Shown piece by piece: positions 27,695 through 35,823 of a stretch of 64,000 nt of DNA. The stretch spans positions 62,001 to 126,000 of the forward strand of contig NVWK01000006.1 in assembly GCA_002733605.1 (NCBI GenBank), read 5' to 3'. The notes beneath the pieces are model-generated. The model did no database searches. It was not told the DNA's origin and worked only from the letters and a program-made list of their open reading frames with translations. The position numbers and the translations under genes are program-made. This DNA comes from Robiginitomaculum sp. GTDB lineage: Bacteria > Pseudomonadota > Alphaproteobacteria > Caulobacterales > Maricaulaceae. Numbering within the stretch: position 1 is the first letter of the stretch; each line of letters starts with the position of its first letter.

Positions 27695-28411
27695 TTAACC
27701 GCAAGGTCTTCCCGGCCAATATTGCCCGTAACGGGTTGAATAACTGACATTGCATCCCCGATACACAGGCGCAGGCCGATAGATAGGCACTGGTCGATAG
27801 ATCGGCACCGGTACAGGATAGCGTACATAAATAACCGGACGCACAACCCGTACATTTACAAATGCCTGTACACGGGCCTGAGCCTGAGCCTGAGCCTGAG
27901 CATAAGCATGAGTTTGCACATGGGCTGTTTGGCGTGTGTGTCTTTGGGGTTTAGCCAGTGTGGACACTGCATAACATCCCAGCACTTCACCGCCCTCGGG
28001 ATTATAGACACTGACAGGGCATGTTGTCGGAACGAGGAACTCGTTATCGCCTAGGCCGTCAATCCGGTGCTTGGAAATATTGGTCGTCGTCGTGCTAAAC
28101 GGCACGACTGTGTTGGCGGGGCGCGTGGCACCTGCGCTCATCCAGCCGGATCGTTTCTCATGATTTCCACTCGTATAGCTTCCACCAGTATAGTTTCCTC
28201 CGGCGTAACTTCCACCTGCATAACTACCTAATGGAGCGTAAGCCGCACCGGTTGTCGAGCGGTAACTCTGAAGTGTACCCGTATAGGATTGGCCCGAGCT
28301 TAAACCTGCATAAGGCTGGCATCCCGTCGTGTTGCACGATGCAAAAGCTTCAAGGCTGACAGCACTAAAGCTTAAAATAAGACCGGTGGCCGCTAGATGT
28401 GAAATACGCAT
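27695..28411 (-). CDS. Secreted Gly/Tyr- and Pro-rich repeat protein (hypothetical)
   Basis: Not recognised. The 238 residues start with a cleavable signal peptide (about 1-25, ending AFAS). The mature part has GGSYAGGNYTGGSYTSG repeats (about 66-83), a central CPVSVYNPEGGEVLGC segment, a QA-repeat tract (AYAQAQAQAQARVQA) and a C-terminal Pro/Tyr/Val region (VPVPIYRPVPIYRPAPVYRGC). Cysteines come in pairs, suggesting disulfides outside the cytoplasm. It shares NVRVVRPVI with the next gene upstream, so the two are probably paralogues. A cell-surface or matrix role is only a guess. Confidence 0.75.
   Translation of the reverse strand: MRISHLAATGLILSFSAVSLEAFASCNTTGCQPYAGLSSGQSYTGTLQSYRSTTGAAYAPLGSYAGGSYAGGNYTGGSYTSGNHEKRSGWMSAGATRPANTVVPFSTTTTNISKHRIDGLGDNEFLVPTTCPVSVYNPEGGEVLGCYAVSTLAKPQRHTRQTAHVQTHAYAQAQAQAQARVQAFVNVRVVRPVIYVRYPVPVPIYRPVPIYRPAPVYRGCNVSYSTRYGQYWPGRPCG
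27876..27911. repeat. Hexanucleotide repeat coding the QA tract
   Basis: Four perfect copies of GCCTGA (27876-27899) followed by two degenerate ones. In the minus-strand gene they encode alternating Ala and Gln. Such a repeat may change length by slippage, always in frame. Confidence 0.7.
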
Positions 28412-28431
28412 ATCACGCGCTCCTTATCGGA

Positions 28432-29277
28432 TTAATATGTCCAGGGATTTCCGTAGCGGTTCCCGCTAGGGGCTCCACATGCAAACGCAGGCGCTTGGAA
28501 ACAATTGCAATTGGGCGGCGCAATCGGTGTTGGCACAGGGACCGGCACGCCGATGATAGGGCGCACAACCCGTACATTTATCGGGGGAGGTGCTGGCACA
28601 TATACAGGGACTTGCACATGTACTGGCACGGGCATCGGCACAGGTACGGGCGCAGATACAGGTACTGGGCACGGGGCCGCACGGCGACATAGAATTTGTG
28701 AAACCGGCAAACCATCAATAAGGGCCGGGCCAGAGGCCTTTTCCCAATAACCATTGTTCCCGCTATAAGACGGCGCCGGTGCCGCAATATGTGCGCTCTG
28801 TGTTGCAAAGCTTGTCTGTCTATACTGTTGCGGCATAGCAATAAGTGTCGGTGGCGCAATATAGGGCGCTGGAACCGGCATCGGAGCAGGCAAAATTTGC
28901 GGTGCGCGACAATACACAGTTGATGACGGCATACATCCATTCGTGAAGGCAACAGGGCGATCACCCAGTGAAATCAAGGGTGCACGGCTATGCAGGCGCA
29001 TAATATTGACATTTGGCGTGTTCTTGTACGCAAACTGTTTCAAATACCCATATGGCTGTTGCCCATAAATATGTATCGGGGCGGGCGCCGATGCTAAACT
29101 GGGATGCGAAATAAGTCTCGGATCACAAATTGGATTATGAACCCCGACACTACATCCGGCATATGCGGCTGTGCTGGAGGCTGCCACAAAGACGCCTGCG
29201 AGTGCGCTTGAAATCAGCGCACGAGATATTAAACTCCGAGATACTAAACCCCGAAATACCAAACGATGGATACGCAT
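28432..29277 (-). CDS. Secreted proline-rich repeat protein (hypothetical)
   Basis: Not recognised. The 281 residues begin with a long N-terminal region and signal peptide ending near residue 41 (STAAYAGC). The middle is rich in Pro and Ala (PAPMPVPAPYIAPPT), and the last third is a PV-dipeptide tract (VPVSAPVPVPMPVPVHVQVPVYVP) followed by INVRVVRPIIGVPVPVPTPI and a Cys/Phe-rich end. The RVVRP block is shared with the adjacent downstream gene. The likely location is periplasm or outer surface. The two genes are 20 bases apart and in the same direction. Confidence 0.72.
   Translation of the reverse strand: MRIHRLVFRGLVSRSLISRALISSALAGVFVAASSTAAYAGCSVGVHNPICDPRLISHPSLASAPAPIHIYGQQPYGYLKQFAYKNTPNVNIMRLHSRAPLISLGDRPVAFTNGCMPSSTVYCRAPQILPAPMPVPAPYIAPPTLIAMPQQYRQTSFATQSAHIAAPAPSYSGNNGYWEKASGPALIDGLPVSQILCRRAAPCPVPVSAPVPVPMPVPVHVQVPVYVPAPPPINVRVVRPIIGVPVPVPTPIAPPNCNCFQAPAFACGAPSGNRYGNPWTY
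29222..29266. repeat. Three tandem 15-bp repeats in a signal-peptide region
   Basis: Units at 29222-29236, 29237-29251 and 29252-29266 differ at only a few bases. On the minus strand they encode five-residue units such as RGLVS, RSLIS and RALIS, lengthening the n-region of the secreted protein's signal sequence. Confidence 0.75.
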
Positions 29278-29419
29278 ATGCGCTCTCCCAAATACTTGGT
29301 TCGCGCACCTTGCCCAAACCCACCAAATCCTTAAAGCGGCCCCTGTTTTCAGGTGTGCGGCTATAAATCTCGAAAAAGGTTGAGGCGGCTCTACTTATAA
29401 ATTAAAGAGCGCGAACGCT

Positions 29420-29626
29420 CTAAAAATCATAGGTAATGCCGCCACGTTCCCAATCGCCAAAGCGCGTGGGTTCAACCCCCTTGGGGCCTGCGGTTTCTTT
29501 GGGTATGGGTTTGGCGTCCGCTGAATTTGCGTCCCGTGCTCTTCTGCGTTCGGCGGCTTCCTCTAATGCTCTGACGGCATTTTCGGACAGCTTCTTTCCC
29601 GGCGCAGCGTGTGAAGGATTTGTCAA
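29420..29626 (-). CDS. DUF1674 protein, succinate dehydrogenase assembly factor 4-like
   Basis: Small protein of 68 residues. The C-terminal signature EPTRFGDWERGGITYDF with GPKG just before it identifies DUF1674, the bacterial relative of SDHAF4, which helps insert or protect the flavinylated SdhA subunit. The N-terminal half is charged and Ala-rich. It lies divergent from rsmB, an arrangement I recall from many alphaproteobacteria. The function in bacteria is inferred from the eukaryotic family. Confidence 0.88.
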   Translation of the reverse strand: MTNPSHAAPGKKLSENAVRALEEAAERRRARDANSADAKPIPKETAGPKGVEPTRFGDWERGGITYDF

Positions 29627-29864
29627 AACAAAGCCTCCTTAGCTTCTAACCAAACCTGACCCACACTTAACTGCATTGCCAAGGTTATGACAAGTCCGAA
29701 TATGAATACCCGTTCTCGTCATGAAACAATTTCTATACGATATGGGCTAAAATATCATTAAACCCGCCTTTAGCCGCTGTTAAACATGATTGTTAGGAGG
29801 GCGGTAATAAGTGGGGATTTTGACGCGACTTCCCAAGCCTGTTCTTCCGTGCTAACGGGGCGTC
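29627..29864. other. Divergent intergenic region, DUF1674 gene / rsmB
   Basis: I see no gene here. It contains a spaced inverted repeat GGCTAAA (29745-29751) and TTTAGCC (29769-29775), but no convincing promoter pair and no RNA gene. Confidence 0.5.
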
Positions 29865-31181
29865 ATGAATGATAAAAACACGAAAAGAACACCAAAGAAC
29901 GGCGCCAGATATGTCGCCGCACGCGCGGTGCAAGAGGTGCTGGAAACGCTTATACCTCTGGATCAGGCGCTCACAGGCCAAGCCTTGTTCGCACAACTTG
30001 AAACCCGTGATCGCGGCTTTGCCCGCCTGATCGCGGCCACGACCCTGCGCCGTATGGGGCAAATCGATAAAATTTTGGCTCCGTTTATAAAGAAAGCGCC
30101 GCCCGCCTATGTGCTCGCCGTTTTGCGCACGGGAGCCGCACAAATTCTGTTTTTGGGCACACCGCCACATGCAGCCGTAGGCGCAGGCGTATCCCTGCTG
30201 AAACGGTCGCAAAAAACCGCGCGCGCCGCAGGCATGGCCAATGCGGTGCTCAGGCGTGTGTCCGAGCAGGGACAAACCCTGTTGGCGGAAACCCGTCCGC
30301 TCGACAATATACCGGGGTGGCTCCGTAAATCATGGGAGGATGCCTACGGCGCGCAAGCCACGCGCGCAATCGCCAATATGTTGATACAAGACCCGCCGCT
30401 TGATCTGTCTGTGAAAGACGACGCGCCCGCATGGGCAGAAAAACTTGAAGCGGCCCTGTTGCCGAGCGGAACCTTACGCCGGGAAAAAATCGGAGACGTC
30501 ACTGCATTGCCCGGCTTTAAAGAAGGCGCATGGTGGGCACAGGATATATCGGCAAGCCTGCCAGTGAAATTGCTTGGGGACGTCAAAGGCAAGAAAGTGC
30601 TTGATCTGTGTGCGGCCCCCGGCGGCAAAACCATGCAATTGGCCGCAGCCGGTGCGATCGTTACCGCCATAGATAAAAACGAGGCGCGGTTAAAGCGTGT
30701 ACATGAAAATCTGGCCCGAACGGGTTTAAGCGCGGAAATAATTGTTGCAGATGTTGCCCGCTGGCGAGACCCCGAGAACCGTGCTGGCGGCGGATATGAT
30801 ATCGTCGTGCTGGACGCCCCGTGCTCTGCCACAGGCACATTCCGGCGCAGGCCCGATGTATTGCACTCGAAATCCCCTGCCGATGTGGCCAGCCTGATGC
30901 GTTTACAGGAGAAATTATTGCTGGCGGCCTCGCGTCATGTACGCCCTGGAGGCACGCTGATTTACTGTACATGTTCGCTTGAGACGCGAGAAGGCGAGGC
31001 ACAAATCACCAAATTTATGAAAAGTAGGGCTAATTTTCGCCTTAATGTTATACTAGACGAAGATATGCCTGCACTGCCCGAAGCGATTACCACTGAAGGC
31101 TATGTAAGGGTGTTGCCGCACTTTTTGCAAGAAAAAGGTGGTATGGATGGGTTTTTCATTGCAAGGTTTACGCGATGTTAA
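29865..31181 (+). CDS. rsmB: 16S rRNA m5C methyltransferase RsmB
   Basis: SAM-dependent enzyme that methylates C967 of 16S rRNA. The N-terminal NusB-like RNA-binding domain covers residues about 15-150 (VQEVLETLIPLDQALTG, TAGAAQILFLG-like region). The methyltransferase domain has LDLCAAPGGKTMQLAA, DAPCSATGTFRRRPD and the catalytic cysteine in LIYCTCSLETREGE. At 438 residues it is of family length. Confidence 0.95.
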   Translation: MNDKNTKRTPKNGARYVAARAVQEVLETLIPLDQALTGQALFAQLETRDRGFARLIAATTLRRMGQIDKILAPFIKKAPPAYVLAVLRTGAAQILFLGTPPHAAVGAGVSLLKRSQKTARAAGMANAVLRRVSEQGQTLLAETRPLDNIPGWLRKSWEDAYGAQATRAIANMLIQDPPLDLSVKDDAPAWAEKLEAALLPSGTLRREKIGDVTALPGFKEGAWWAQDISASLPVKLLGDVKGKKVLDLCAAPGGKTMQLAAAGAIVTAIDKNEARLKRVHENLARTGLSAEIIVADVARWRDPENRAGGGYDIVVLDAPCSATGTFRRRPDVLHSKSPADVASLMRLQEKLLLAASRHVRPGGTLIYCTCSLETREGEAQITKFMKSRANFRLNVILDEDMPALPEAITTEGYVRVLPHFLQEKGGMDGFFIARFTRC

Positions 31182-31296
31182 GTATAAAACCTTAAATTCA
31201 TCCATAATTTATGGGGAGAGATTGGTATAAAACCTGTGGGTTTGGCCTAATTTTTGCTAGTGAATGGTGGAATTGTTTTAATATGGGAGTCGCTAG

Positions 31297-31851
31297 ATGA
31301 CTGGAACTTTATTACTTAAAAATGGCTTTTTAGCTGTTGCGTGTGTCGCAGGACTGACATTGACAGCTTGTGCGTCAAGCCAGAGCAGTTCCCGCTACGG
31401 TAGCGTATACGATTATGAAAGCGGCCCGAATGGCGGCTGTAATGTCGGCCCTTGTGGCGCGGCCATTGCGCAACCTGTTCAAGTGGCTCGGCAGGTCATG
31501 ATTGGTGGACAAGCTGTTAGCCCGGGCGTTGTTTATGCGGATTGTTCGATCATCAGTGGTCTGGCCTGTAGCGGACAACACTCTGTAAGCGTGTATTCGC
31601 CGCCAGCTCCTGTAGCGGCAACAACATATTCCAGTTCATCTTCCAGCGCGTCTTCGTCGTCTTCAAGTACGGCGTCTGCCGTGTCTACGCATTCTGCAAG
31701 TGTTGCAAATTGTCCAGCAGGGACAACGCCACACGGCGATACATGCATGCAAAGCTCAAGCGTTGTGATCTACGAACAAACAACAACAACAGGCTATGTT
31801 GCGCCGCCAACATACACGCCTCCGACAACTTATTTGCCGATTCGCAAATAA
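31297..31851 (+). CDS. Serine-rich lipoprotein (hypothetical)
   Basis: Not recognised beyond its class. The N-terminal signal ends in a lipobox LTAC at about residues 22-25, so it should be a lipid-anchored envelope protein of about 160 residues. The mature part has several cysteines (GGCNVGPCG, DCSIISGLACSG), a SVYSPPAPV segment and a poly-serine tract (about 112-130). It ends in Thr/Pro-rich sequence. The cysteine and SVY/Pro style recalls the two secreted proteins 3 kb upstream. Two hairpins follow the stop, so it is probably a single-gene transcript. Confidence 0.78.
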   Translation: MTGTLLLKNGFLAVACVAGLTLTACASSQSSSRYGSVYDYESGPNGGCNVGPCGAAIAQPVQVARQVMIGGQAVSPGVVYADCSIISGLACSGQHSVSVYSPPAPVAATTYSSSSSSASSSSSSTASAVSTHSASVANCPAGTTPHGDTCMQSSSVVIYEQTTTTGYVAPPTYTPPTTYLPIRK

Positions 31852-31864
31852 AATATAGACATCC

Positions 31865-31932
31865 GCGTCTTACCATTTAAGACGCACCTAGAATTTGACC
31901 CCGCCTTACTTTATTGTAAGGCGGGGTTTGTT
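31865..31932 (+). terminator. Tandem hairpins, rho-independent terminator
   Basis: A first stem GCGTCTTA/TAAGACGC (31865-31885) is followed by a perfect 11-bp stem CCCCGCCTTAC/GTAAGGCGGGG (31899-31926) and a T-rich tail TTTGTT. This is the clearest terminator in the window and ends the lipoprotein transcript. Confidence 0.9.
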
Positions 31933-31996
31933 ATCTGTGCCGTGCTGGCTTGCCTACAGTATAGCAGGCTGATATGACACCATTTTAGAGGGTTGA

Positions 31997-33835
31997 ATGA
32001 CAAGGCGTATTGGGATTTCTGATATAGGGTTTGCGCTCGTGCGCGCATCTTACCGTCGTCTGGCGGTGGAACTGGGTGCGCCTGCCCGGACTATAAATCT
32101 GGCAACGTCCCGCATACCCGAATTTGCCGCTTATCCGAAAAATCTGGGTTTGGGGCAGGTGGCAAACGGATTGAAAATCCTTGACGGGCAGTTTGTCCTG
32201 GGGGGGCACAGCCTTGATATCGGTGCCCACGGCGATCCGTGGGTCGTTTCCGCGCCTTCAGAGCCATTTGCGCATCGTTTGCACAGTTTTAACTGGCTCA
32301 ATGATCTCGCCGCTTTGCGTGCGGATGCAAAGCTCTCGCGTAAAGACCCGCAAATATCCGAGACAGCAGCCACACGGGCCCAACAACTCGTAGATGGCTG
32401 GATTGCCAGTTTCGGGAAATGGAATCCGTATACGTGGGAAAATGATATTCTCGTCAACCGCGTATTTGCGTGGTTTGCCAACTGGCAATCCGTGCTGGAC
32501 GGAGATTCTGATACGCAAGCCGCTAGTGCACGGCGGGTCAGCCTGTATCGGCAATTGAAACGAATACGCTCGACATACAAACGCACACCGGCAGGGCTAC
32601 CCCGTTTAAAAGCGGCCGCATGTCTCGTGCTCGGCGGCGCCTGTTTTGCTGACAAACAGGACGGGATTTTGGATAAAGGGCTGGACGTGCTGGACGACGA
32701 AATTGAAGTTCAGATTTTAGCGGATGGTGGACATATTAGCCGCTGTCCGGAGCAGGCGGCTTTAGCCCTTGAAATACTTGTCATCACCGAAAGCGCGTTA
32801 GAAGCCCGTGGGGCGCAAGGGTCTAAAGAAATCCAGCGTGCCATAGACCGTTTGGCCCCGATGATAGATTTCTTTACGGCTTCGGACGGAGAATTGTTCG
32901 GATTTAACGGCGGCGGAACCGCCGATGCGGCTTTCCTTAAAAAACTGGTGGCGCAAAGCAGGCTCAACACGAAACCCACGCGCCCACGGCGTGAGTTCAG
33001 AGTCAGTACACGCCCTTTTGGCTATGCCCCGCATACAAAATTTCAACGCCTGGATCGCAATGGTACGGTTTTAATGATTGATGTCGGGACAAGCCCGCCC
33101 CGTCCTTATGATCTGGAAGCGCATCTCGCCCCTTTGGCGTTCGAGATGAGCACAGACGCGGGACGATTAATCGTAAACTGCGGCTGGAATGAAACTCAGC
33201 CACAAAGCTGGCGTCAACCTATGCGGATGACGGCGGCACATACGACCTTGATTCTGGATCGTCAAAATGCCGGCCATTTGCAAAAACCCGGATTGGCATC
33301 GCGTGTATTGGGTCCCGCCATCGCCAGAGAGGCAGGGCCGGTGCAATGCTCGCGTCAGGAACAGGAGACGGGGACATGGCTTGAAGCCGTTCATGAGGGC
33401 TATCGTCAGGAGTTTGGCGTGAACCATCGTCGCCGGCTTTACATGGATTTAATCGGCGCGGACATTCGCGGCGAAGATACTTTGTTTGTGCCCATGGGTG
33501 AAGTTCCCCTTACACGCGAAGAAATTCCGTTCGATATACGCTTCCACTTGCATCCGGATGTGAAAGTGACCTTGGCGCAGGATCAAAAAAGTGCGCTCCT
33601 TATACAAGAAGGCGGGCATGGTTGGCGCTTTCGCACAGATGCCGGCCCGCTACGGCTGGAAAAGTCGGTATATCTTGCCAAAGATAGCCGTCCACACAGA
33701 GCTGAACAAATCGTAATTTCTGGTCGCGCCTATGGAGACGGGGATGGTCAAACCCGTTCAAACCGTATACGGTGGTCCCTGAAACGTTTAGGGGGCATAG
33801 ACACAGCTGATTTGTCGCACTCTGTGCAAAAGTAA
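31997..33835 (+). CDS. Heparinase II/III family protein
   Basis: Predicted polysaccharide lyase of 612 residues without a clear signal peptide. The N-terminal alpha-toroid is seen in WLNDLAAL, KWNPYTWENDILVNRVFAWFANW and ADGGHISRCPEQ. The C-terminal beta-sandwich has MIDVGTSPPRPYDLEAHLAPLAFEM, NCGWNE, AAHTTLILD and VHEGYRQEFGVNHRRRLYMDL. This family is encoded next to rsmB and purH in many alphaproteobacteria. The natural substrate there is not settled. Confidence 0.9.
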   Translation: MTRRIGISDIGFALVRASYRRLAVELGAPARTINLATSRIPEFAAYPKNLGLGQVANGLKILDGQFVLGGHSLDIGAHGDPWVVSAPSEPFAHRLHSFNWLNDLAALRADAKLSRKDPQISETAATRAQQLVDGWIASFGKWNPYTWENDILVNRVFAWFANWQSVLDGDSDTQAASARRVSLYRQLKRIRSTYKRTPAGLPRLKAAACLVLGGACFADKQDGILDKGLDVLDDEIEVQILADGGHISRCPEQAALALEILVITESALEARGAQGSKEIQRAIDRLAPMIDFFTASDGELFGFNGGGTADAAFLKKLVAQSRLNTKPTRPRREFRVSTRPFGYAPHTKFQRLDRNGTVLMIDVGTSPPRPYDLEAHLAPLAFEMSTDAGRLIVNCGWNETQPQSWRQPMRMTAAHTTLILDRQNAGHLQKPGLASRVLGPAIAREAGPVQCSRQEQETGTWLEAVHEGYRQEFGVNHRRRLYMDLIGADIRGEDTLFVPMGEVPLTREEIPFDIRFHLHPDVKVTLAQDQKSALLIQEGGHGWRFRTDAGPLRLEKSVYLAKDSRPHRAEQIVISGRAYGDGDGQTRSNRIRWSLKRLGGIDTADLSHSVQK

Positions 33836-33870
33836 CGTAAAAATACTAGAATAAGAATGAAGGAACATTG

Positions 33871-35745
33871 GTGGCAAAAACACGCGCGCCTTGGCTCACA
33901 AAATTATTGGTGACTATATATGATTCTGTGCTGGGGATGCTGTGCATGTATAGCGTCATGCGTATCCGCTATATCTATGAAGAAAAACCCGTTCCCGAGC
34001 ATATAGACATCTGGGCATCGCTTCTTTTTGGACTGGCATGCCTTGTTGTCTGGAGTTTAACCCGTGCAAACAAGGCTGTATGGCGGTTTACGTCTTTCGA
34101 TGATGTGCGTGCACTTTTAGGGGCGGTCACACTTGCTAGCCTGCTCACACCTGTTGTGCTCCTGTTATTTTTCAGCCGCGCAGAAGGTTTCCCCCGTTCC
34201 GCGCCTTTTCTGACCGGCGCCCTTTTCTTTCTCATGTTGATCGCCAGCCGTGCCGCCGTATTGTTTTATCACAATGGTGATATCCGGACCCTGTTTAGCC
34301 CTGTGGATGAAGATAAACCGCCTGCGATTCTCATTGGACGCTCTCAGGTCCTCCACGATTATATGCGCGACAAAGCTCAAAATAAACATGAGGAGACCTA
34401 CCGAATCAGAGGTTTGATCGAGACAGGCGGTGGACATAAAGGCCGCTCTATTCGTGGTGTTCCGGTGATCGGCAATCTATCCGATGTCCGCGGCGTCGTC
34501 GCGAATATCGAAGACATTCACGGCGCAAAACCGACCTTGATCCTTGTAGACACCAGCACAGACCGGAAGAAAGCCAGCGAGCTTGTCAAACTGGCCTCGA
34601 CAATGGGAGCCTCCCTCGTGCGTATTCGCCCCGGACGACAGGACGCATTGACCCCCTTCGAAGCCGCCGATTTAATTGGCCGCAGCGCCAAGGCCTTGGA
34701 CATGACCCCTGTGCAGCGCATGATTGCCAATAAGCGTATTTTGATCACAGGCGCGGGCGGGACAATTGGCTCCGAACTTGCGCGGCAAATTGCGGCCTTT
34801 GGGCCTGCCCATATGATTCTTGTCGATGGCTCGGAAATGAATTTATACACAATCGATCAAATTCTAAGTGAATATGAGGATTTGTCCTACACCGCCTATT
34901 TGGGGGATGTGCGCGACGAAGTACATATGGACGAAATTTTCGACAACGAAAAACCCCAGGTCATTTTGCATGCGGCCGCATTGAAACATGTGCCCTTGAT
35001 GGAAGCAAACCCGATAGAGGCCATATTGACAAATGTGGGCGGCACGAAAACCATCATTAAAATGGCCATGAAATACAAGGCGGAAAGCTTTACCCTTATC
35101 TCGACCGATAAGGCGGTAGAGCCCAACAACATTATGGGCGCCAGTAAACGCATTGCAGAAATGCTGACTATGGCCACGGCCATGAATGAGGCGGATATTT
35201 CGGCCTCTGCCGTGCGGTTTGGCAATGTGCTGGCCTCCAATGGTTCGGTGGTGCCTTTATTTGAACGCCAAATTGAAAACGGCGGGCCGGTGACGGTCAC
35301 CCATAAAGACGCGACTCGGTTCTTCATGACAACAGGCGAGGCGGCGTCCCTAGTCTTGCAGGCGGCGGCGCTTAACGGAGGCCAACGCAAGGAGGTGTCT
35401 GCGATTTATGTGCTGGATATGGGCGAGCCGGTTAATATTACCCGCCTTGCCCGCCAACTTATTCGCTTGCGCGGCTTTGTGCCGGGGCGGGACATTAAAA
35501 TTAAATTTACAGGCTTGCGCCCCGGCGAAAAACTGACCGAATCCCTAACCGGCGAAGAGGAAAGCCTCGAAACGACCTATGTCAAAGGCATTTACCGGTT
35601 TACCGGTCAGGTTAATGATCCAAGCTCTGTGGGGCGTCGGGTGGAAAAATTGCTGGCAGCTTCTCAAAAACGTGACCGCGTCGGCGTAAAAAAAGCCCTT
35701 GCAGGACTGGTGCCCGAATTTGAACCTAATGGCGGGCTTTCTTAA
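33871..35745 (+). CDS. WbpM/CapD-type nucleotide-sugar dehydratase, membrane-bound
   Basis: Likely UDP-N-acetylhexosamine 4,6-dehydratase for surface polysaccharide. The 624 residues begin with about four membrane helices (residues 12-30, 47-65, 80-103, 112-132), then a Rossmann-like sensor domain with GRSQVLHDY and RGVPVIGNLSDV, then the SDR catalytic domain with ITGAGGTIGSELARQI, HAAALKHVPLME and STDKAVEPNNIMGASKR. GTG at 33871, 6 bases after AAGGA, is preferred over TTG at 33868. The product gene has not been matched to a known sugar pathway here. Confidence 0.92.
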   Translation: MAKTRAPWLTKLLVTIYDSVLGMLCMYSVMRIRYIYEEKPVPEHIDIWASLLFGLACLVVWSLTRANKAVWRFTSFDDVRALLGAVTLASLLTPVVLLLFFSRAEGFPRSAPFLTGALFFLMLIASRAAVLFYHNGDIRTLFSPVDEDKPPAILIGRSQVLHDYMRDKAQNKHEETYRIRGLIETGGGHKGRSIRGVPVIGNLSDVRGVVANIEDIHGAKPTLILVDTSTDRKKASELVKLASTMGASLVRIRPGRQDALTPFEAADLIGRSAKALDMTPVQRMIANKRILITGAGGTIGSELARQIAAFGPAHMILVDGSEMNLYTIDQILSEYEDLSYTAYLGDVRDEVHMDEIFDNEKPQVILHAAALKHVPLMEANPIEAILTNVGGTKTIIKMAMKYKAESFTLISTDKAVEPNNIMGASKRIAEMLTMATAMNEADISASAVRFGNVLASNGSVVPLFERQIENGGPVTVTHKDATRFFMTTGEAASLVLQAAALNGGQRKEVSAIYVLDMGEPVNITRLARQLIRLRGFVPGRDIKIKFTGLRPGEKLTESLTGEEESLETTYVKGIYRFTGQVNDPSSVGRRVEKLLAASQKRDRVGVKKALAGLVPEFEPNGGLS

Positions 35746-35823
35746 ATTGTGGAACCATGTTAGCGGGGGATAAATTCAGCTAAAGTGATTCCCAAACTAA
35801 GAATTTCAAGAGAAAGCTATTCT

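Noticed and set aside
27876-27911. Short repeats looking like a CRISPR array
   Set aside because: Units are only 6 bp, have no spacers and lie within a coding frame as an Ala-Gln tract.
28505-28750. Open frame on the plus strand rich in Thr and Gly
   Set aside because: It is the antisense of the Pro/Val-repeat gene; its composition follows from that repeat and it has no ribosome site.
30344-30838. Long minus-strand frame inside rsmB
   Set aside because: No recognisable domain and fully overlapped by the well-supported methyltransferase.
31182-31235. Two copies of GTATAAAACCT after rsmB
   Set aside because: Short AT-rich direct repeats 43 bp apart without other support; may be chance.
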